A DNA stretch of 64,000 bases, from contig NZ_JAODIW010000006.1 in assembly GCF_026586625.1 (NCBI RefSeq), forward strand, positions 1 to 64,000, read 5' to 3'. A model generated the notes under the pieces. It saw only the letters and a program-made list of their open reading frames with translations. It did no database searches and was not told the origin of the DNA. The stretch comes from Halobium salinum (GTDB lineage: Archaea > Halobacteriota > Halobacteria > Halobacteriales > Haloferacaceae). A program made the position numbers and the translations under genes. Below are positions 1-9,302 of this stretch, one piece after another; the stretch's first letter is position 1, and each line of letters opens with the position of its first letter.

Positions 1-887
1 TCGGGACACCAGGACCGACCGGGTGTCACCGAACCATCGTGGCTCACATCAGATTCCGTCTGTACGGCTTGACCGCAGGGGCGGAATCCTCATCTCCTTC
101 GGACTTCATCGTACCGCGTTCGTGGGTATAAACCCACCGAAGTGCGGCCGACCGGACCGTCGCGAGGACGGACCGAGTCCGAGAGTGGACCGAGTTGAAC
201 GGCCCACAATCGCTTCGTGTCTGCATTACGTCCGAGTGCCCTGTTCCACTTAAGGGCGTCGGAACGGGATTGCCCCGCGACGGGACAACCCCGGAAACCG
301 ACCGTCGCCGACCCCCGTCGGGTCGGTGTTCCCCCGGTCACTTCGTCGCGGGGGCGTCGTCGGCTTCCGCGTACTACCACCAATGGCAGTGATATATAAA
401 AGCCCGTCGAAGCGTCTCCGCTTCGTCATGCGGTTTCATGCCTCCCGAGAGACGCTACCACCGGGCCGGCGGTCGGGGGTGGCGGAGCCGACGCTCACCG
501 TGAAAACGTGTCGCGCGGCTGGAGGCCGGTCGGTCACACCACGCGTCTCGCGTACGGTCGGACCGGGTGTCGGCCGCGCAGTCGACCGTCCTCCCGGACG
601 GAGTAAAACGGTGTCGCCGTGGGCGGGACCGGCCCTCGTCCGGCGGACGGGAGAGAGAAAGAGAGTACCGGCTACGTGGGTGGCGGTGTCCACCTCGACC
701 GGGTGTCGTCGTCACCCGGTCGCCCGAGACCGAGTCCGGCGGGTCGTCGACAGCGGCGTCGGAGACGAGGCCGACGCGACGTGGAACCCGGAGGCGGCCG
801 AGGCCCGCGGTCACGACCTCGGCGGGATGGGAAAGTAGCGAGGTCGTCCTCTCTTCGCGTACGCGCGTGCGAACGAGAACGCTCGGG
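1..887. other. Non-coding stretch at left edge
   Basis: I see no convincing gene in these 887 bases. The open frames that exist translate to Arg/Ser/Pro-rich proteins, unlike the acidic proteins of every recognised gene here, and I recognise none of them. No tRNA T-arm or 7S/RNase P core was recognised by eye. The only clear signal is the TATA box plus hairpin near 392-425. The downstream limit is the stop codon of the MC1 gene, so the stretch lies downstream of that gene. Confidence 0.6.
392..425 (+). promoter_or_regulatory. Strong TATA box followed by a perfect hairpin
   Basis: ATATATAAAA at 392-401 is the best TATA box in the first kilobase. Six bases later a perfect 7-bp inverted repeat (CGAAGCG at 408-414, CGCTTCG at 419-425) encloses a 4-base loop. 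Transcription on the plus strand would start near 425-430, at the far edge of the hairpin. No believable protein follows, so an untranslated RNA or a short unrecognised gene is possible. The box is near-symmetric and could also work leftward. Confidence 0.4.
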
Positions 888-1196
888 TCACTCGTCGAGG
901 TGTTCGATACCCTGCTTCGAGACGTTGGCTTCGGTTATCTCCTCGGGCATCCAGTCGGGCTTGTTGTCCGGGGCCGTCTGGCGCCAGGACCACCCTTCGT
1001 AGATGTGAACCTTGTCGGTCCCTTTCTCCCGGAGTCGGAGCTCGATTCGTTCCGCCGCGTCCTCGGAGCTCGCCGGCTCCAGTCGCCGAGCGGCCTTCAA
1101 CGCCGCCTGTCTCGGAGTGTTCCCGGAGAAGACGCTCTCCTCTCCGCCGTTCGTGTCACGCAGCGCGAAGTTTCGTTTACCGTCGTCACGTACCAT
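888..1196 (-). CDS. Non-histone chromosomal protein MC1
   Basis: This 102-residue protein matches the MC1 family of small archaeal DNA-binding proteins, which bend and compact DNA as monomers. Family hallmarks are present: the N-terminal RNFALRD, the central TPRQAALKAARR helix, LRLREKGTDKVHIYEGW and the C-terminal PDWMPEEI. Methanosarcina MC1 is about 93 residues; the haloarchaeal form has a short acidic insert before the LRLRE strand. I chose the ATG at 1196 because MVRDDGKRNF resembles the usual haloarchaeal N-terminus. An in-frame ATG at 1211 would fit a leaderless transcript from the TATA-like box at 1233-1241. It is transcribed alone. Confidence 0.92.
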   Translation of the reverse strand: MVRDDGKRNFALRDTNGGEESVFSGNTPRQAALKAARRLEPASSEDAAERIELRLREKGTDKVHIYEGWSWRQTAPDNKPDWMPEEITEANVSKQGIEHLDE

Positions 1197-1232
1197 GGTT
1201 TTGCCCTCCATGACAACGAAGCACACAGTATG

Positions 1233-1241
1233 GCTTAAACG
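1233..1241 (-). promoter_or_regulatory. TATA-like box of the MC1 gene
   Basis: On the minus strand the sequence reads GTTTAAGCC, centred about 27 bases before the ATG at 1211 and 42 before the ATG at 1196. This is the usual place for a haloarchaeal TATA element when the transcript has little or no leader. Confidence 0.45.
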
Positions 1242-1403
1242 TACCGCCGATTATCGCGAGACAGCGCCGCGATGGTGGTGTCCCGGAGAGCGACGTCGTC
1301 GGTAGCCCGGCTGACAGGTGAGCACGTCTTCGCCGGACGCAGTTTCGGTCCGACGGCCGGAAATTCTGCGGAATCCGGCTCGGACGCCGGTCGTAGGGAA
1401 CAC

Positions 1404-1413
1404 TTATGTATAT
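1404..1413 (+). promoter_or_regulatory. TATA-like box before the AbrB-like gene
   Basis: TTATGTATAT lies 33-42 bases before the ATG at 1446, in an otherwise GC-rich gap. It is the obvious promoter candidate and would give a leader of roughly 10 bases. Confidence 0.5.
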
Positions 1414-1445
1414 CCTACGGCGAAGGAACGGACTAGAGACCCCCG

Positions 1446-1643
1446 ATGGTCCGGAAAAAGAAGCTCAGCCCGAGTGGTGCGAAAGACGAGAACGGCGAGT
1501 ACCACAACGCCCACGTCAACCTCCACGAGGACGAACTCGCCGTCGCCGGCATGGAGATCGGCGGCGAGGTGTTCGTTCGCGTGCGCGACGGGAAGATTAT
1601 CATCCAGAAGGCAGACCCGGACGAGGTCGAACACGACTTCTGA
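1446..1643 (+). CDS. Small AbrB-like protein
   Basis: A 65-residue protein of unproven function. It starts with a basic MVRKKKLSPSG, then has NAHVNLHEDELAVAGMEIGG followed by EVFVRVRDGKIIIQKAD. The pattern of a strand, an acidic turn, a small residue pair and two further strands resembles the swapped-hairpin SpoVT/AbrB fold used by small DNA-binding regulators and antitoxins. No toxin-like partner is adjacent; pyrD follows after 147 bases. AbrB-type is an inference from the strand pattern. The gene itself is well supported by composition and by the TATA box upstream. Confidence 0.7.
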   Translation: MVRKKKLSPSGAKDENGEYHNAHVNLHEDELAVAGMEIGGEVFVRVRDGKIIIQKADPDEVEHDF

Positions 1644-1790
1644 ACACACCCATTCTGACGGCCGTCGTACACACAGCCACCGAGCCACCGCCGTGTCGCG
1701 GCTCCGACCGGGCTGGGGTCTATGGAGCCGGAACCGGCGGGCGTGTCACTCCATCGGTTTGATACGCCTCGGAGCGAATCCTCGCGACGA

Positions 1791-2846
1791 ATGAATCTCT
1801 ACGACGCCGCGAAACCCGCGCTGTTCGCGCTCCCGCCCGAGACCGCCCACCGGACGGTCCACCGGGGGCTCCGGGTCGCACAGAAGACCCCCATCGAAGG
1901 GGCGCTGCGGCGCCGGTACGCCGTCGACGACGACCGGCTCCACACGCGCGTCTTCGGGCTCGACTTCCCGACGCCGCTCGGCGTCGCCGCCGGCTTCGAC
2001 AAGAACGCCGAGGTCCCCCGGGCGCTCGCCGCGCTCGGGTTCGGTCACGTCGAGGTCGGCGGCGTCACGGCCGAGCGCCAACCCGGTAACCCCCGGCCCC
2101 GCATGTTCCGGCTGGTCGAGGACCGCGCCATCGTCAACCGGATGGGGTTCAACAACCACGGCGCCGACGCGGTGGGGGAGCGACTCGACGAGGGACCCCT
2201 TCCGGAGGTTCCCGTCGGCGTCAACGTCGGGAAGTCGAAGTCGACCCCCCTCGAGGAGGCCGCGGACGACTACCTGTACACGTACGAGCGCGTCGCCGAC
2301 GCCGCCGACTACGTCGCCGTCAACGTCTCCAGCCCCAACACACCGGGACTGCGGAGCCTCCAGAACCGCGAGTCGCTCGAGCGCATCCTCGGCGCGCTGA
2401 AAGACGCCGGCGCCGATCCGCTGCTCGTGAAGTTCTCCCCGGACCTCCCCCGGCCCGCAGTCGAGGAGGCGCTCGCCGTCGTCGACGACCTCGCCCTCGA
2501 CGGCGTCGTCGCGACCAACACCACCACCTCCCGCCCCGACGGACTCAGGAGCCCCCACCGCGCCGAACGCGGCGGCCTCTCCGGGGAGCCCATCGAGGGG
2601 CTCGCCACGTCGATGGTTCGTTTCATCGCCGAGCGCACCGACGTGCCCGTCGTCGGCGTCGGCGGCGTCTCGGACGCCGAGGGGGCCTACGAGAAGATTC
2701 GGAACGGTGCCTCCCTGGTTCAGCTCTACACCGGCCTCATCTACGAGGGGCCGGGCGTCGCCCGCGACATCAACGAGGGTCTACTCGACCTGTTGGAGCG
2801 AGACGGGTTCGACTCGGTCGAGGACGCGGTCGGCGCCGACCTCTGA
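1791..2846 (+). CDS. pyrD: Dihydroorotate dehydrogenase (quinone)
   Basis: This 351-residue enzyme oxidises dihydroorotate to orotate in pyrimidine synthesis, using FMN and passing electrons to the membrane quinone pool. It is the class 2 type: a short amphipathic N-terminal region (LYDAAKPALFALPPETAHR) precedes a TIM barrel with TPLGVAAGFDKNAE, VNVSSPNTPGL, LLVKFSPDL, VVATNTTTSR and the phosphate-binding VVGVGGVSDAEGAYEKI near the C-terminus. The start at 1791 was chosen because family members begin with this MNLYDAAKP sequence; upstream in-frame codons add unrelated residues. It is monocistronic and converges on valS, with 52 bases between the stops. Confidence 0.96.
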   Translation: MNLYDAAKPALFALPPETAHRTVHRGLRVAQKTPIEGALRRRYAVDDDRLHTRVFGLDFPTPLGVAAGFDKNAEVPRALAALGFGHVEVGGVTAERQPGNPRPRMFRLVEDRAIVNRMGFNNHGADAVGERLDEGPLPEVPVGVNVGKSKSTPLEEAADDYLYTYERVADAADYVAVNVSSPNTPGLRSLQNRESLERILGALKDAGADPLLVKFSPDLPRPAVEEALAVVDDLALDGVVATNTTTSRPDGLRSPHRAERGGLSGEPIEGLATSMVRFIAERTDVPVVGVGGVSDAEGAYEKIRNGASLVQLYTGLIYEGPGVARDINEGLLDLLERDGFDSVEDAVGADL

Positions 2847-2898
2847 CCCGCGTTCGGACGGGCGGCGAAGAGCGGCCGACTCGAAGAGGGACCGAACC

Positions 2899-5562
2899 TC
2901 AGTTCTGCACGACGACGATGGCGTCGCCGGCCTCCAGCATCTCGCCCTCGCCGAGGTACTGGCGTTCGCGCTCGACCTCGAACATGTCGGGGCCGAGTGA
3001 AACGCCCGCCACCTGCAGGGAGTCGCCGTCGAGTTCGTAGTCGCCAGCCTCGATGCCGGCGTCGATGTCGCCGACCTGGCTCCCGTACTCCGGCCCGACG
3101 ACCGAGTAGTCGAGGTCGATGCCGGTGACGACCGACTCCACCTCGGGTTCGCGGTCGAGCGACTCCAGCTCCTCGACGTGCATCACGCCGGAGATGTCGG
3201 CCTCGAACCCCTCGACGTTCCCGAACACCTCGACGCGTCGGACCGGCGCGTTCAGCGAGAGCTGGTTGTCGGTCTTGTACTTCCGGAGCGCGCCGACGAC
3301 CGCCATCGCCGTCTCGCCGGCTTCGAGGTCGGCCTCGACACCCAGCGGCTCGGGCCAGTTCCGCCGATGGACGCTGGCCTCCGCCCCCGTCGCGTCGCCC
3401 GCGTACATGTCGCGCCACAGCTCCTCGGTGACGTGCGCGAGGAAGGGGGCGAACAGCTTCACGAAGCGCTCGTGGGCCGTCCGAAGCGTGTACGCCGCCG
3501 ACACGTCGCCGCCGTCGTCCAGCCGTTGTTTGGCGATTTCGAGGTAGTCGTCACAGAACGTGTGCCAGAAGAACGAGCGGAGGCTGTCGCGGGCCTTCGA
3601 GAACGCGCGGTCCTCCAGCATCTCCGTGGCGTGTTCGATTTCGGCGTCCAACTCGGCGAGGAGCCACTTGTCGATGGGTTTCAGGTCGGGCCGCTCGGGC
3701 GCCTCGTCGACCAGCGAGTCGACGAGCTTCGAGGCGTTCCACAGCTTCCGGATGAGCTTCTCGCCCGACCGGAGTCCTTTCTCGTTGTAGGGGAGGTCGT
3801 CGCCGACGGCGCTGCCGGCCGCCCAGTAGCGCGCGGCGTCGACGGGGTACGCCTCCAGGACCGCGTCCGGGCTGACGACGTTGCCGACCGACTTCGACAT
3901 CTTCTGGCGGTTCTCGTCGAGCACCATCCCGTTGACCATCACCGAGTCGAAGGGGACCTCCCCGGTGTGCTCGTAACACTTCACGACCGTGTGGAACAGC
4001 CAGAACGAGATGATGTCGTGGCCCTGCGGGCGCATGGTCATCGGGTACAGTTCGGGCCGGCCGACCTCCATCTCCTCCGACTCCTCGTTCCAGTCCCACT
4101 GGGAGTGGATGAGCGGGGTCAGCGACGAGGTCGCCCACGTGTCGAGCACGTCGTCCTCGGGGACGAAGCTCCCGTGACCGCACTCCGGACACGAGTCGAC
4201 CGGCGGGTCGTCTGCCAGCGGGTCGACGGGCAACTGCTCGCGCTCGGCGATAATCTCGTGGTCGCAATCCCCGCAGTACCAGACCGGGAACGGGATGCCC
4301 GAGGAGCGCTGGCGGGAGATGGACCAGTCCCACTGGAGCCCCTCGATCCAGTTCTTGTACCGCGTGAACATCTTCTCGGGGTACCAGTCCATCTGACGGC
4401 CCGCCTCCAGGTACTCGTCCGTGCGGTCGAGCAGTTCGACGTACCACTGCTCGGTGACGAGGAACTCGACGGCGGTGTCACAGCGCTCGTGGACGTTCAC
4501 CGTGTGGGTGATGGAGCGCCGGTCGAGCAGCACGCCCGCGTCTTCGAGGTCGGCGACGATGCTGTCGCGGGCCGCTTCGGCCGACATCCCGTCGTACTCG
4601 CCGGCCACCTCGGTCATCGTCCCCGACTCGTCGATGGCGATTCGGAGCGGCAGGTCGTGGGCCTGGTACCACTCGATGTCGGTCTGGTCGCCGAACGTAC
4701 AGCACATCACGACGCCCGACCCCGTCTCGAGGTCGACGCGCTCGTCCTCGAGGATGGGGACCTCCTGGCCGAACAGCGGGACGCGAGCCTCCTTCCCGAC
4801 CAGGTGTTCGTTCTCCTCGTCGTCGGGGTGGACGAACACGGCGACGCAGGCCGGGAGCAGTTCGGGGCGGGTCGTGGAGATGACGAACTCCTCTCCGTCC
4901 GCGTCCTCGTCGGTATCCGCGCCCTCCTCGTCTTCCCCGTCCGCTGAGACGACCTCGAAGGTGATGTCGTTGAAGTGCGAGGCGCGCTCGTCGTCCTCGG
5001 TCTCGACCTGGGAGATGGCGGTCTCACACTCGGGACACCAGATAGCCGGGGCGCGCTGGCGGTACTCGCGGCCCTTCTCGTAGAGGTCGATGAAGGAGAG
5101 CTGAGAGATGCGCTGGACGCGGGGTTCGATAGTCTGGAACGTCTCCGACCAGTCGATGGAGACCCCGATGGACTGCATCTTCTCGTTGAACTCCGCCTCG
5201 TACGTCGCGGTGACGTCCCGGCACATCTCCTGGAACTCGTGGCGCGGGTAGTCCTGGTGGCGCACGTCGAGTTCCTCCTCGGTCAGGCGCTCGGAGGCGA
5301 TGCCGTTGTCGTCGTAGCCGAAGGGGAAGAACACCTCGCGACCGTTCATCCGCTCGAATCGGGCGACGACGTCCTGGAGGATGGAGCCGTAGACGTGGCC
5401 CCAGTGGAGACTCCCGGAGACCGTCGGCGGCGGCGTGTCGATGGAGAAGACGGTGTCCGCGTCTACCGCCGCCTCCCCGTCGTACGCGTAGACGCCTTCG
5501 TCGACCCATCGGTCCTGCCATGCGGCCTCTCTGGCCTCGGGATCGTACTCTCCGCTGGGCAT
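2899..5562 (-). CDS. valS: Valyl-tRNA synthetase
   Basis: An 887-residue class I aminoacyl-tRNA synthetase that charges tRNA-Val. The ATP-binding HIGH motif appears as SLHWGHVYG near residue 50 and the KMSKS loop as RQKMSKSVGN in the second half. Between them lies the CP1 editing domain, which hydrolyses mischarged Thr-tRNA. A CPECETAI site and a pair of CxxC motifs (YCGDCD, CPECGHG) are likely zinc-binding. An acidic haloarchaeal insert (GEDEEGADTDEDADGEE) sits in the editing region. The ATG at 5562 begins the conserved MPSGEYDPEAREAAWQ; upstream in-frame codons are unconserved. It is monocistronic and preceded by a 617-base gap. Confidence 0.97.
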   Translation of the reverse strand: MPSGEYDPEAREAAWQDRWVDEGVYAYDGEAAVDADTVFSIDTPPPTVSGSLHWGHVYGSILQDVVARFERMNGREVFFPFGYDDNGIASERLTEEELDVRHQDYPRHEFQEMCRDVTATYEAEFNEKMQSIGVSIDWSETFQTIEPRVQRISQLSFIDLYEKGREYRQRAPAIWCPECETAISQVETEDDERASHFNDITFEVVSADGEDEEGADTDEDADGEEFVISTTRPELLPACVAVFVHPDDEENEHLVGKEARVPLFGQEVPILEDERVDLETGSGVVMCCTFGDQTDIEWYQAHDLPLRIAIDESGTMTEVAGEYDGMSAEAARDSIVADLEDAGVLLDRRSITHTVNVHERCDTAVEFLVTEQWYVELLDRTDEYLEAGRQMDWYPEKMFTRYKNWIEGLQWDWSISRQRSSGIPFPVWYCGDCDHEIIAEREQLPVDPLADDPPVDSCPECGHGSFVPEDDVLDTWATSSLTPLIHSQWDWNEESEEMEVGRPELYPMTMRPQGHDIISFWLFHTVVKCYEHTGEVPFDSVMVNGMVLDENRQKMSKSVGNVVSPDAVLEAYPVDAARYWAAGSAVGDDLPYNEKGLRSGEKLIRKLWNASKLVDSLVDEAPERPDLKPIDKWLLAELDAEIEHATEMLEDRAFSKARDSLRSFFWHTFCDDYLEIAKQRLDDGGDVSAAYTLRTAHERFVKLFAPFLAHVTEELWRDMYAGDATGAEASVHRRNWPEPLGVEADLEAGETAMAVVGALRKYKTDNQLSLNAPVRRVEVFGNVEGFEADISGVMHVEELESLDREPEVESVVTGIDLDYSVVGPEYGSQVGDIDAGIEAGDYELDGDSLQVAGVSLGPDMFEVERERQYLGEGEMLEAGDAIVVVQN

Positions 5563-6179
5563 TACTGGCGAAAGTTCGCTTCGCTCGCCTGTTAAAGAAC
5601 TCGGTTGTGGTGGGTCGTCGGAGCGTGAGCAAGGGTGAGTTGGGTTGGAAACGTCGAGAGAACCCAGCAAAGCCCTCGCGCTCTCGGGTCACGGGACTCG
5701 TTGCGCTCCTCGGCTCGCTACGCTCGCCTGCGGTGCTTACGTCGTCCAGCTTCCCCGAGAGCGCTCGCCCTTTGCAAGTCCACCAGGACCGCAGCCACAC
5801 AGCACCTCACACCTCCCCAGCCTCCGAGCGGCCGCGACAAGCGCGGCCACGGTCCCTCGCGCGACACTCGCGACACACAGGTCGCTCGGCGCGCGCCGAC
5901 GACCGCTCTGTCGTTCCCGTGAGCCGTGCGGGACCGATGGTCCCGCTGGAAGCCGGTGGCGTTGCCACCGGCGACGGAGCGAACGGGAGCCAGCGAGAGC
6001 AAAGCTCCCGCGTTGGCCGTCGGATTCGTGGCGAAGGAATCGGTCGGGGGGATGTGGCGCGGTGCGGTTGGGTGGGGCTCCGAAAGGGGCGCCTCCGCAG
6101 TGAAGGAGCCCACACTGTCGAGGTCGTCATCACCACAGAGGAAGAACTAGTCCAGTCGAAACAGAGGGGTTCACACACC
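5563..6179. other. 617-base gap with a perfect hairpin
   Basis: This is the space between the valS start and the stop of the gamma-synthase gene. No open frame has acidic haloarchaeal composition, and I recognise no RNA gene. A perfect 9-bp stem with a 3-base loop lies at 5952-5972 (GCCGGTGGC, GTT, GCCACCGGC), and a looser GGGAGC/GCTCCC pair follows within about 50 bases. Words such as GCTCGCTACGCTCG give the stretch a self-complementary texture. The valS promoter must lie near its left end, but I see no clear TATA box there. Confidence 0.5.
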
Positions 6180-7457
6180 TCAGTCGTCGTCCGAAACCAC
6201 CACCTCCACGCCATCTAGCGCCGCGAACCCCCGCTTCAAGTCCGCAATCAGGTCCTCTCTGTGCTCCACGCCGACCGAGAACCGAAGCAGCCCATCGGTA
6301 ATCCCCAGGTCGTCGCGCTCCGCCTGCGACAGCGGCGAGTGGGTCATCGTCGCCGGATGTTCGACCAGCGACTCCACGCCGCCGAGCGAGACGGCGAGCG
6401 GGAAGTGCTCCAGCGCGCCGAGGAAGCGCTCGACGCCCGCGAGGTCCGCGTCCAACTCGACGGAGACTACGCCGCCGAACCCGTCCATCTGCCGCGTCGC
6501 GAGGTCGTGTTGCGGGTGTGTCTCGAGGCCGGGGTAGTGGACCGCCCTGACCCCGTCGTGGCCCTCGAAGAACTCGGCGACGGCGGTGGCGTTCGCCTCG
6601 TGGGCACGCATGCGGAGCGGGAGGGTCTTCGTCCCGCGGAGCACCATGTAGGCGTCGAACGACGCCATCACGTTCCCCATTCCGACGCGCTGGAGGAAGG
6701 CGACCTCGTCGGCGAGGTCGGCGTCGTCCGTCACGAGCGCACCCCCCAGCGAGTCGCTGTGGCCGTTGAGGTACTTCGTCGTGCTGTGGACGACGAGGTC
6801 GGCGCCGAGGTCGAGCGGGTGCTGAAACATCGGTCCGAGGAACGTGTTGTCGACGCCGAGGACGGCCCCGCAGTCGTCGGCGACTTCGGCGATGGCCTCG
6901 ATGTCACAGAGCCGGAGCAGGGGGTTGGTCGGCGTCTCCATCCAGAACAGGGTCGTGTCCGGACGGGCGGCCTCCGCCACGGCCTCCGGGTCGCGGGCGT
7001 CGACGAACGTCACGTCGACGGCGAAGCGGTCCCGAAAGAGGCGGGTCAGAAGCGAGCGCGTCCCGCCGTAGAGGTCCTCGAAGGCGACGACGTGGTCGCC
7101 AGGGTGGACCACGGCCGTGACGGCCGTGGTGATGGCCGCGGTGCCGGAGGCGAACGCGAACGCGTGCTCGCCGCCCTCCAGCGCCGCGAGACGGTGCTCC
7201 AGCGCGTTACGCGTCTGGTTCGACAGCCGGGAGTAGAGAAACTCGCCCGCGTCGGGGTCCAACGTCTCGAGGTCGGCGTCGGGGTCCAGCCCGGGCACCT
7301 CGTAGGTCGTCGTCAGGTGGATGGGCGTGACCACGTCCCGCGCGGCGCCGGTTCGCGCGCCCGCCTCGCCGTAAGTCACCGCACGCGTCTCGAACCGGTC
7401 GCCGTCGTCGCCCCCCTTGTCCACGTCGTCGCCGACCCGACTGTCACGGTCGTCCAT
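6180..7457 (-). CDS. Cystathionine gamma-synthase family PLP enzyme
   Basis: A 425-residue Cys/Met-metabolism PLP enzyme. It probably joins cysteine to an O-acylated homoserine to give cystathionine, or acts as a gamma/beta-lyase; sequence alone does not separate these. Family marks are SRLSNQTRNALEHRLAALEG near the N-terminus, FASGTAAI, the WMETPTNPLLRL strand, VDNTFLGP, the PLP lysine in HSTTKYLNGHSD and SLGGVESLVEHPATMTH near the end. About 35 acidic residues precede the conserved core. The ATG at 7457 is preferred over a GTG at 7472 because a TATA-like box lies 23-30 bases before it. It is monocistronic. Confidence 0.88.
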   Translation of the reverse strand: MDDRDSRVGDDVDKGGDDGDRFETRAVTYGEAGARTGAARDVVTPIHLTTTYEVPGLDPDADLETLDPDAGEFLYSRLSNQTRNALEHRLAALEGGEHAFAFASGTAAITTAVTAVVHPGDHVVAFEDLYGGTRSLLTRLFRDRFAVDVTFVDARDPEAVAEAARPDTTLFWMETPTNPLLRLCDIEAIAEVADDCGAVLGVDNTFLGPMFQHPLDLGADLVVHSTTKYLNGHSDSLGGALVTDDADLADEVAFLQRVGMGNVMASFDAYMVLRGTKTLPLRMRAHEANATAVAEFFEGHDGVRAVHYPGLETHPQHDLATRQMDGFGGVVSVELDADLAGVERFLGALEHFPLAVSLGGVESLVEHPATMTHSPLSQAERDDLGITDGLLRFSVGVEHREDLIADLKRGFAALDGVEVVVSDDD

Positions 7458-7478
7458 GAGCGACCGGACCACGCGTGG

Positions 7479-7488
7479 GTTTGTAAAC
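7479..7488 (-). promoter_or_regulatory. TATA-like box of the gamma-synthase gene
   Basis: On the minus strand this reads GTTTACAAAC, 22-31 bases before the ATG at 7457, which fits a leaderless transcript. The same gap (7458-7565) also holds the T-rich sequence just past the pheT stop, a likely terminator of the pheST operon. Confidence 0.5.
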
Positions 7489-7565
7489 GTTTTCCACTCG
7501 AAACGCCGATATGCGCCCGAATAAGGCCCGGAAAAGTAGAAATTACCTGTGGTTATTTGATGGCG

Positions 7566-9302
7566 CTACTGGAGCGCGTCCAGCCGGAACTCGAAGGCCG
7601 CCACCGGCAGTTCGAGGTCGTGTTCGACGAGCACCTCGGGATGGAGTTCGCCGACGACGCCGACGCGCTCGCCGTCTATCACGACCGCGGCGACGCGGCC
7701 GGGGATGAACGACGGGTGCTCCGTCGGCGGCGTCTCCAGGTCGACGCCGAAGTCCCGACAGAGCGCCTGCAGACGACCCTTCGCGTCCTCGTACGTCGCG
7801 TCGTGTCGGGCGAGCACCCCCGCCACCGTGCGGTGTTCGGCGACGTTCGTGTTCTCCTCCGGGTCGTAGCCCGCCGCGAGGCCGATTTCGGCGAGGTCCT
7901 GCGGGTACGCGCGGTGGGTGTTGTTCTCCAAGACCATCGTCAGCGAGGGGAGCGCCCACGTCCGGAGCATCGTGTAGTCCTCGCTGTACGGGCCGGTGAT
8001 GACCGCCGGTTCGTCGCCGCCGGCGACGTCCGAACCGACTTCGACGTTCATGCGCTCGTAGTTCTCGCGCTCCGAGGTCATGTAGAAGTTCAGCAGGTCC
8101 TCGAAGCCGAGGCCGACCAGACTGGTCCGCACCGCGTCCTCCAACCGGGAGCGCTCGTGGCGCCCGCCGACGGTGCCGACGTCCGGATACCGGGGGACGA
8201 GGTCGTTGAACCCGTACGCCCGGCCGACGTCGTCGACGAGGTCCAGCGGGTGGAGCACGTCCACCCGATAGGGGGGAATCGACACCTCGTACGCGGTTTC
8301 GTCACCGAGGACGAGGTCCGCGTCGAGGCCGGAGCGCTCGAACAGGTCGACAACCTCGTCGGTCTCGAGGTCGAGACCGAGCATCCGCTCGATTCGGTCG
8401 TGGGTAACGGTCTTCGTCTCCACCTCGAAGTCCGGACGGAGCAGGTCCGCGCCCTCGTCGGGGTGAGTCGCTCCTTCTTGGTACCGGACCTCGACCTCCT
8501 CGACGGTCGCCCCGCGCGCCGCGAGCGCGTAGCAGACGATGTTGCACATCCGGTCGATGGTCCACTGGTCGGTGCCGGTCAGCTCCACGAACAGCTCCCG
8601 CGAGTCGGTGGAGACCTCGGTCCGGCGACCGTTGATGACGGGCGGGAACGAGAACAGCCCGAGTTCGTCGTAGATGGCCGGGTAGGACCCGTAGTCCGCG
8701 ACGATGTCGGCGTAGGTGCGGCCGGTCGGGTGCTCCTCGAGCACCTCGCCCGGCGTGAGTTCCTCGTCGGAGTCGAGCGGGACGAACCGGTCGCCGTCGG
8801 GGGCGACCCCGCGGTACGTGATGCGCTGGCCGCCGGCGTCGTCGCCGAGGGACGCGCCCTTCAGCATCGTCAGGTCGTGGATGCCGATGGCGCCCTTCAC
8901 GCGCTTGCGACCCATCGTCGCGTGGAGCTTCTCCTGCAACTGGATGAGCGAGTCGAGGCCGGACTCGTCGAGGTCGACGCCGCGAATCACGGCGCCGGTG
9001 ACGTACGGCCGTTCCTCGGGGACGGACTCCGCCACCTCGATGGTCCAGTCGGCGTCGTTCGTGTTCGGGACGTAGACGCCGCGGTCGTCGCCGTACTGAT
9101 ACCTGAGAGAACGGGCGACGCCCTCGACCGAGAGCCGGTCGAGGCGGTCGGGGCCGAACTCGAGTTGCATCAGCCCCTCCTCGGTGTCACCCTCGTACTC
9201 CAGGCCGAGCGCGAACAGGTCGTCCTTGAACTCGTCGTCCGATTTGTCCTCGTGACCGGTCAGCCGGCGGAGTTCGTCGGGGTCGACGTCGACGACGGGC
9301 AT
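7566..9302 (-). CDS. pheT: Phenylalanyl-tRNA synthetase beta subunit
   Basis: A 578-residue beta subunit of the heterotetrameric PheRS, which charges tRNA-Phe. Its length fits the short archaeal/eukaryotic type rather than the roughly 800-residue bacterial one. It starts MPVVDVDPDELRRLTG, contains the B3/B4 editing region (MGRKRVKGAIGIHDL, YRGVAPDGDRF), then the B5 region and a catalytic-like core with SIPPYRVDVLHPLDLVDDVGR and ENYERMNVEVG. Its ATG overlaps the pheS stop by one base (TGATG), so it is the second gene of a pheST operon with tightly coupled translation. Confidence 0.96.
   Translation of the reverse strand: MPVVDVDPDELRRLTGHEDKSDDEFKDDLFALGLEYEGDTEEGLMQLEFGPDRLDRLSVEGVARSLRYQYGDDRGVYVPNTNDADWTIEVAESVPEERPYVTGAVIRGVDLDESGLDSLIQLQEKLHATMGRKRVKGAIGIHDLTMLKGASLGDDAGGQRITYRGVAPDGDRFVPLDSDEELTPGEVLEEHPTGRTYADIVADYGSYPAIYDELGLFSFPPVINGRRTEVSTDSRELFVELTGTDQWTIDRMCNIVCYALAARGATVEEVEVRYQEGATHPDEGADLLRPDFEVETKTVTHDRIERMLGLDLETDEVVDLFERSGLDADLVLGDETAYEVSIPPYRVDVLHPLDLVDDVGRAYGFNDLVPRYPDVGTVGGRHERSRLEDAVRTSLVGLGFEDLLNFYMTSERENYERMNVEVGSDVAGGDEPAVITGPYSEDYTMLRTWALPSLTMVLENNTHRAYPQDLAEIGLAAGYDPEENTNVAEHRTVAGVLARHDATYEDAKGRLQALCRDFGVDLETPPTEHPSFIPGRVAAVVIDGERVGVVGELHPEVLVEHDLELPVAAFEFRLDALQ

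Noticed and set aside
428-838. A 136-codon frame from the ATG after the strong TATA box
   Set aside because: The composition is Arg/Ser/Pro-rich with no recognised domain; codon positions do not show the usual GC-ending, acidic pattern.
3178-4947. A 589-codon open frame opposite valS
   Set aside because: Antisense shadow of a clear valyl-tRNA synthetase; no motifs and no promoter.
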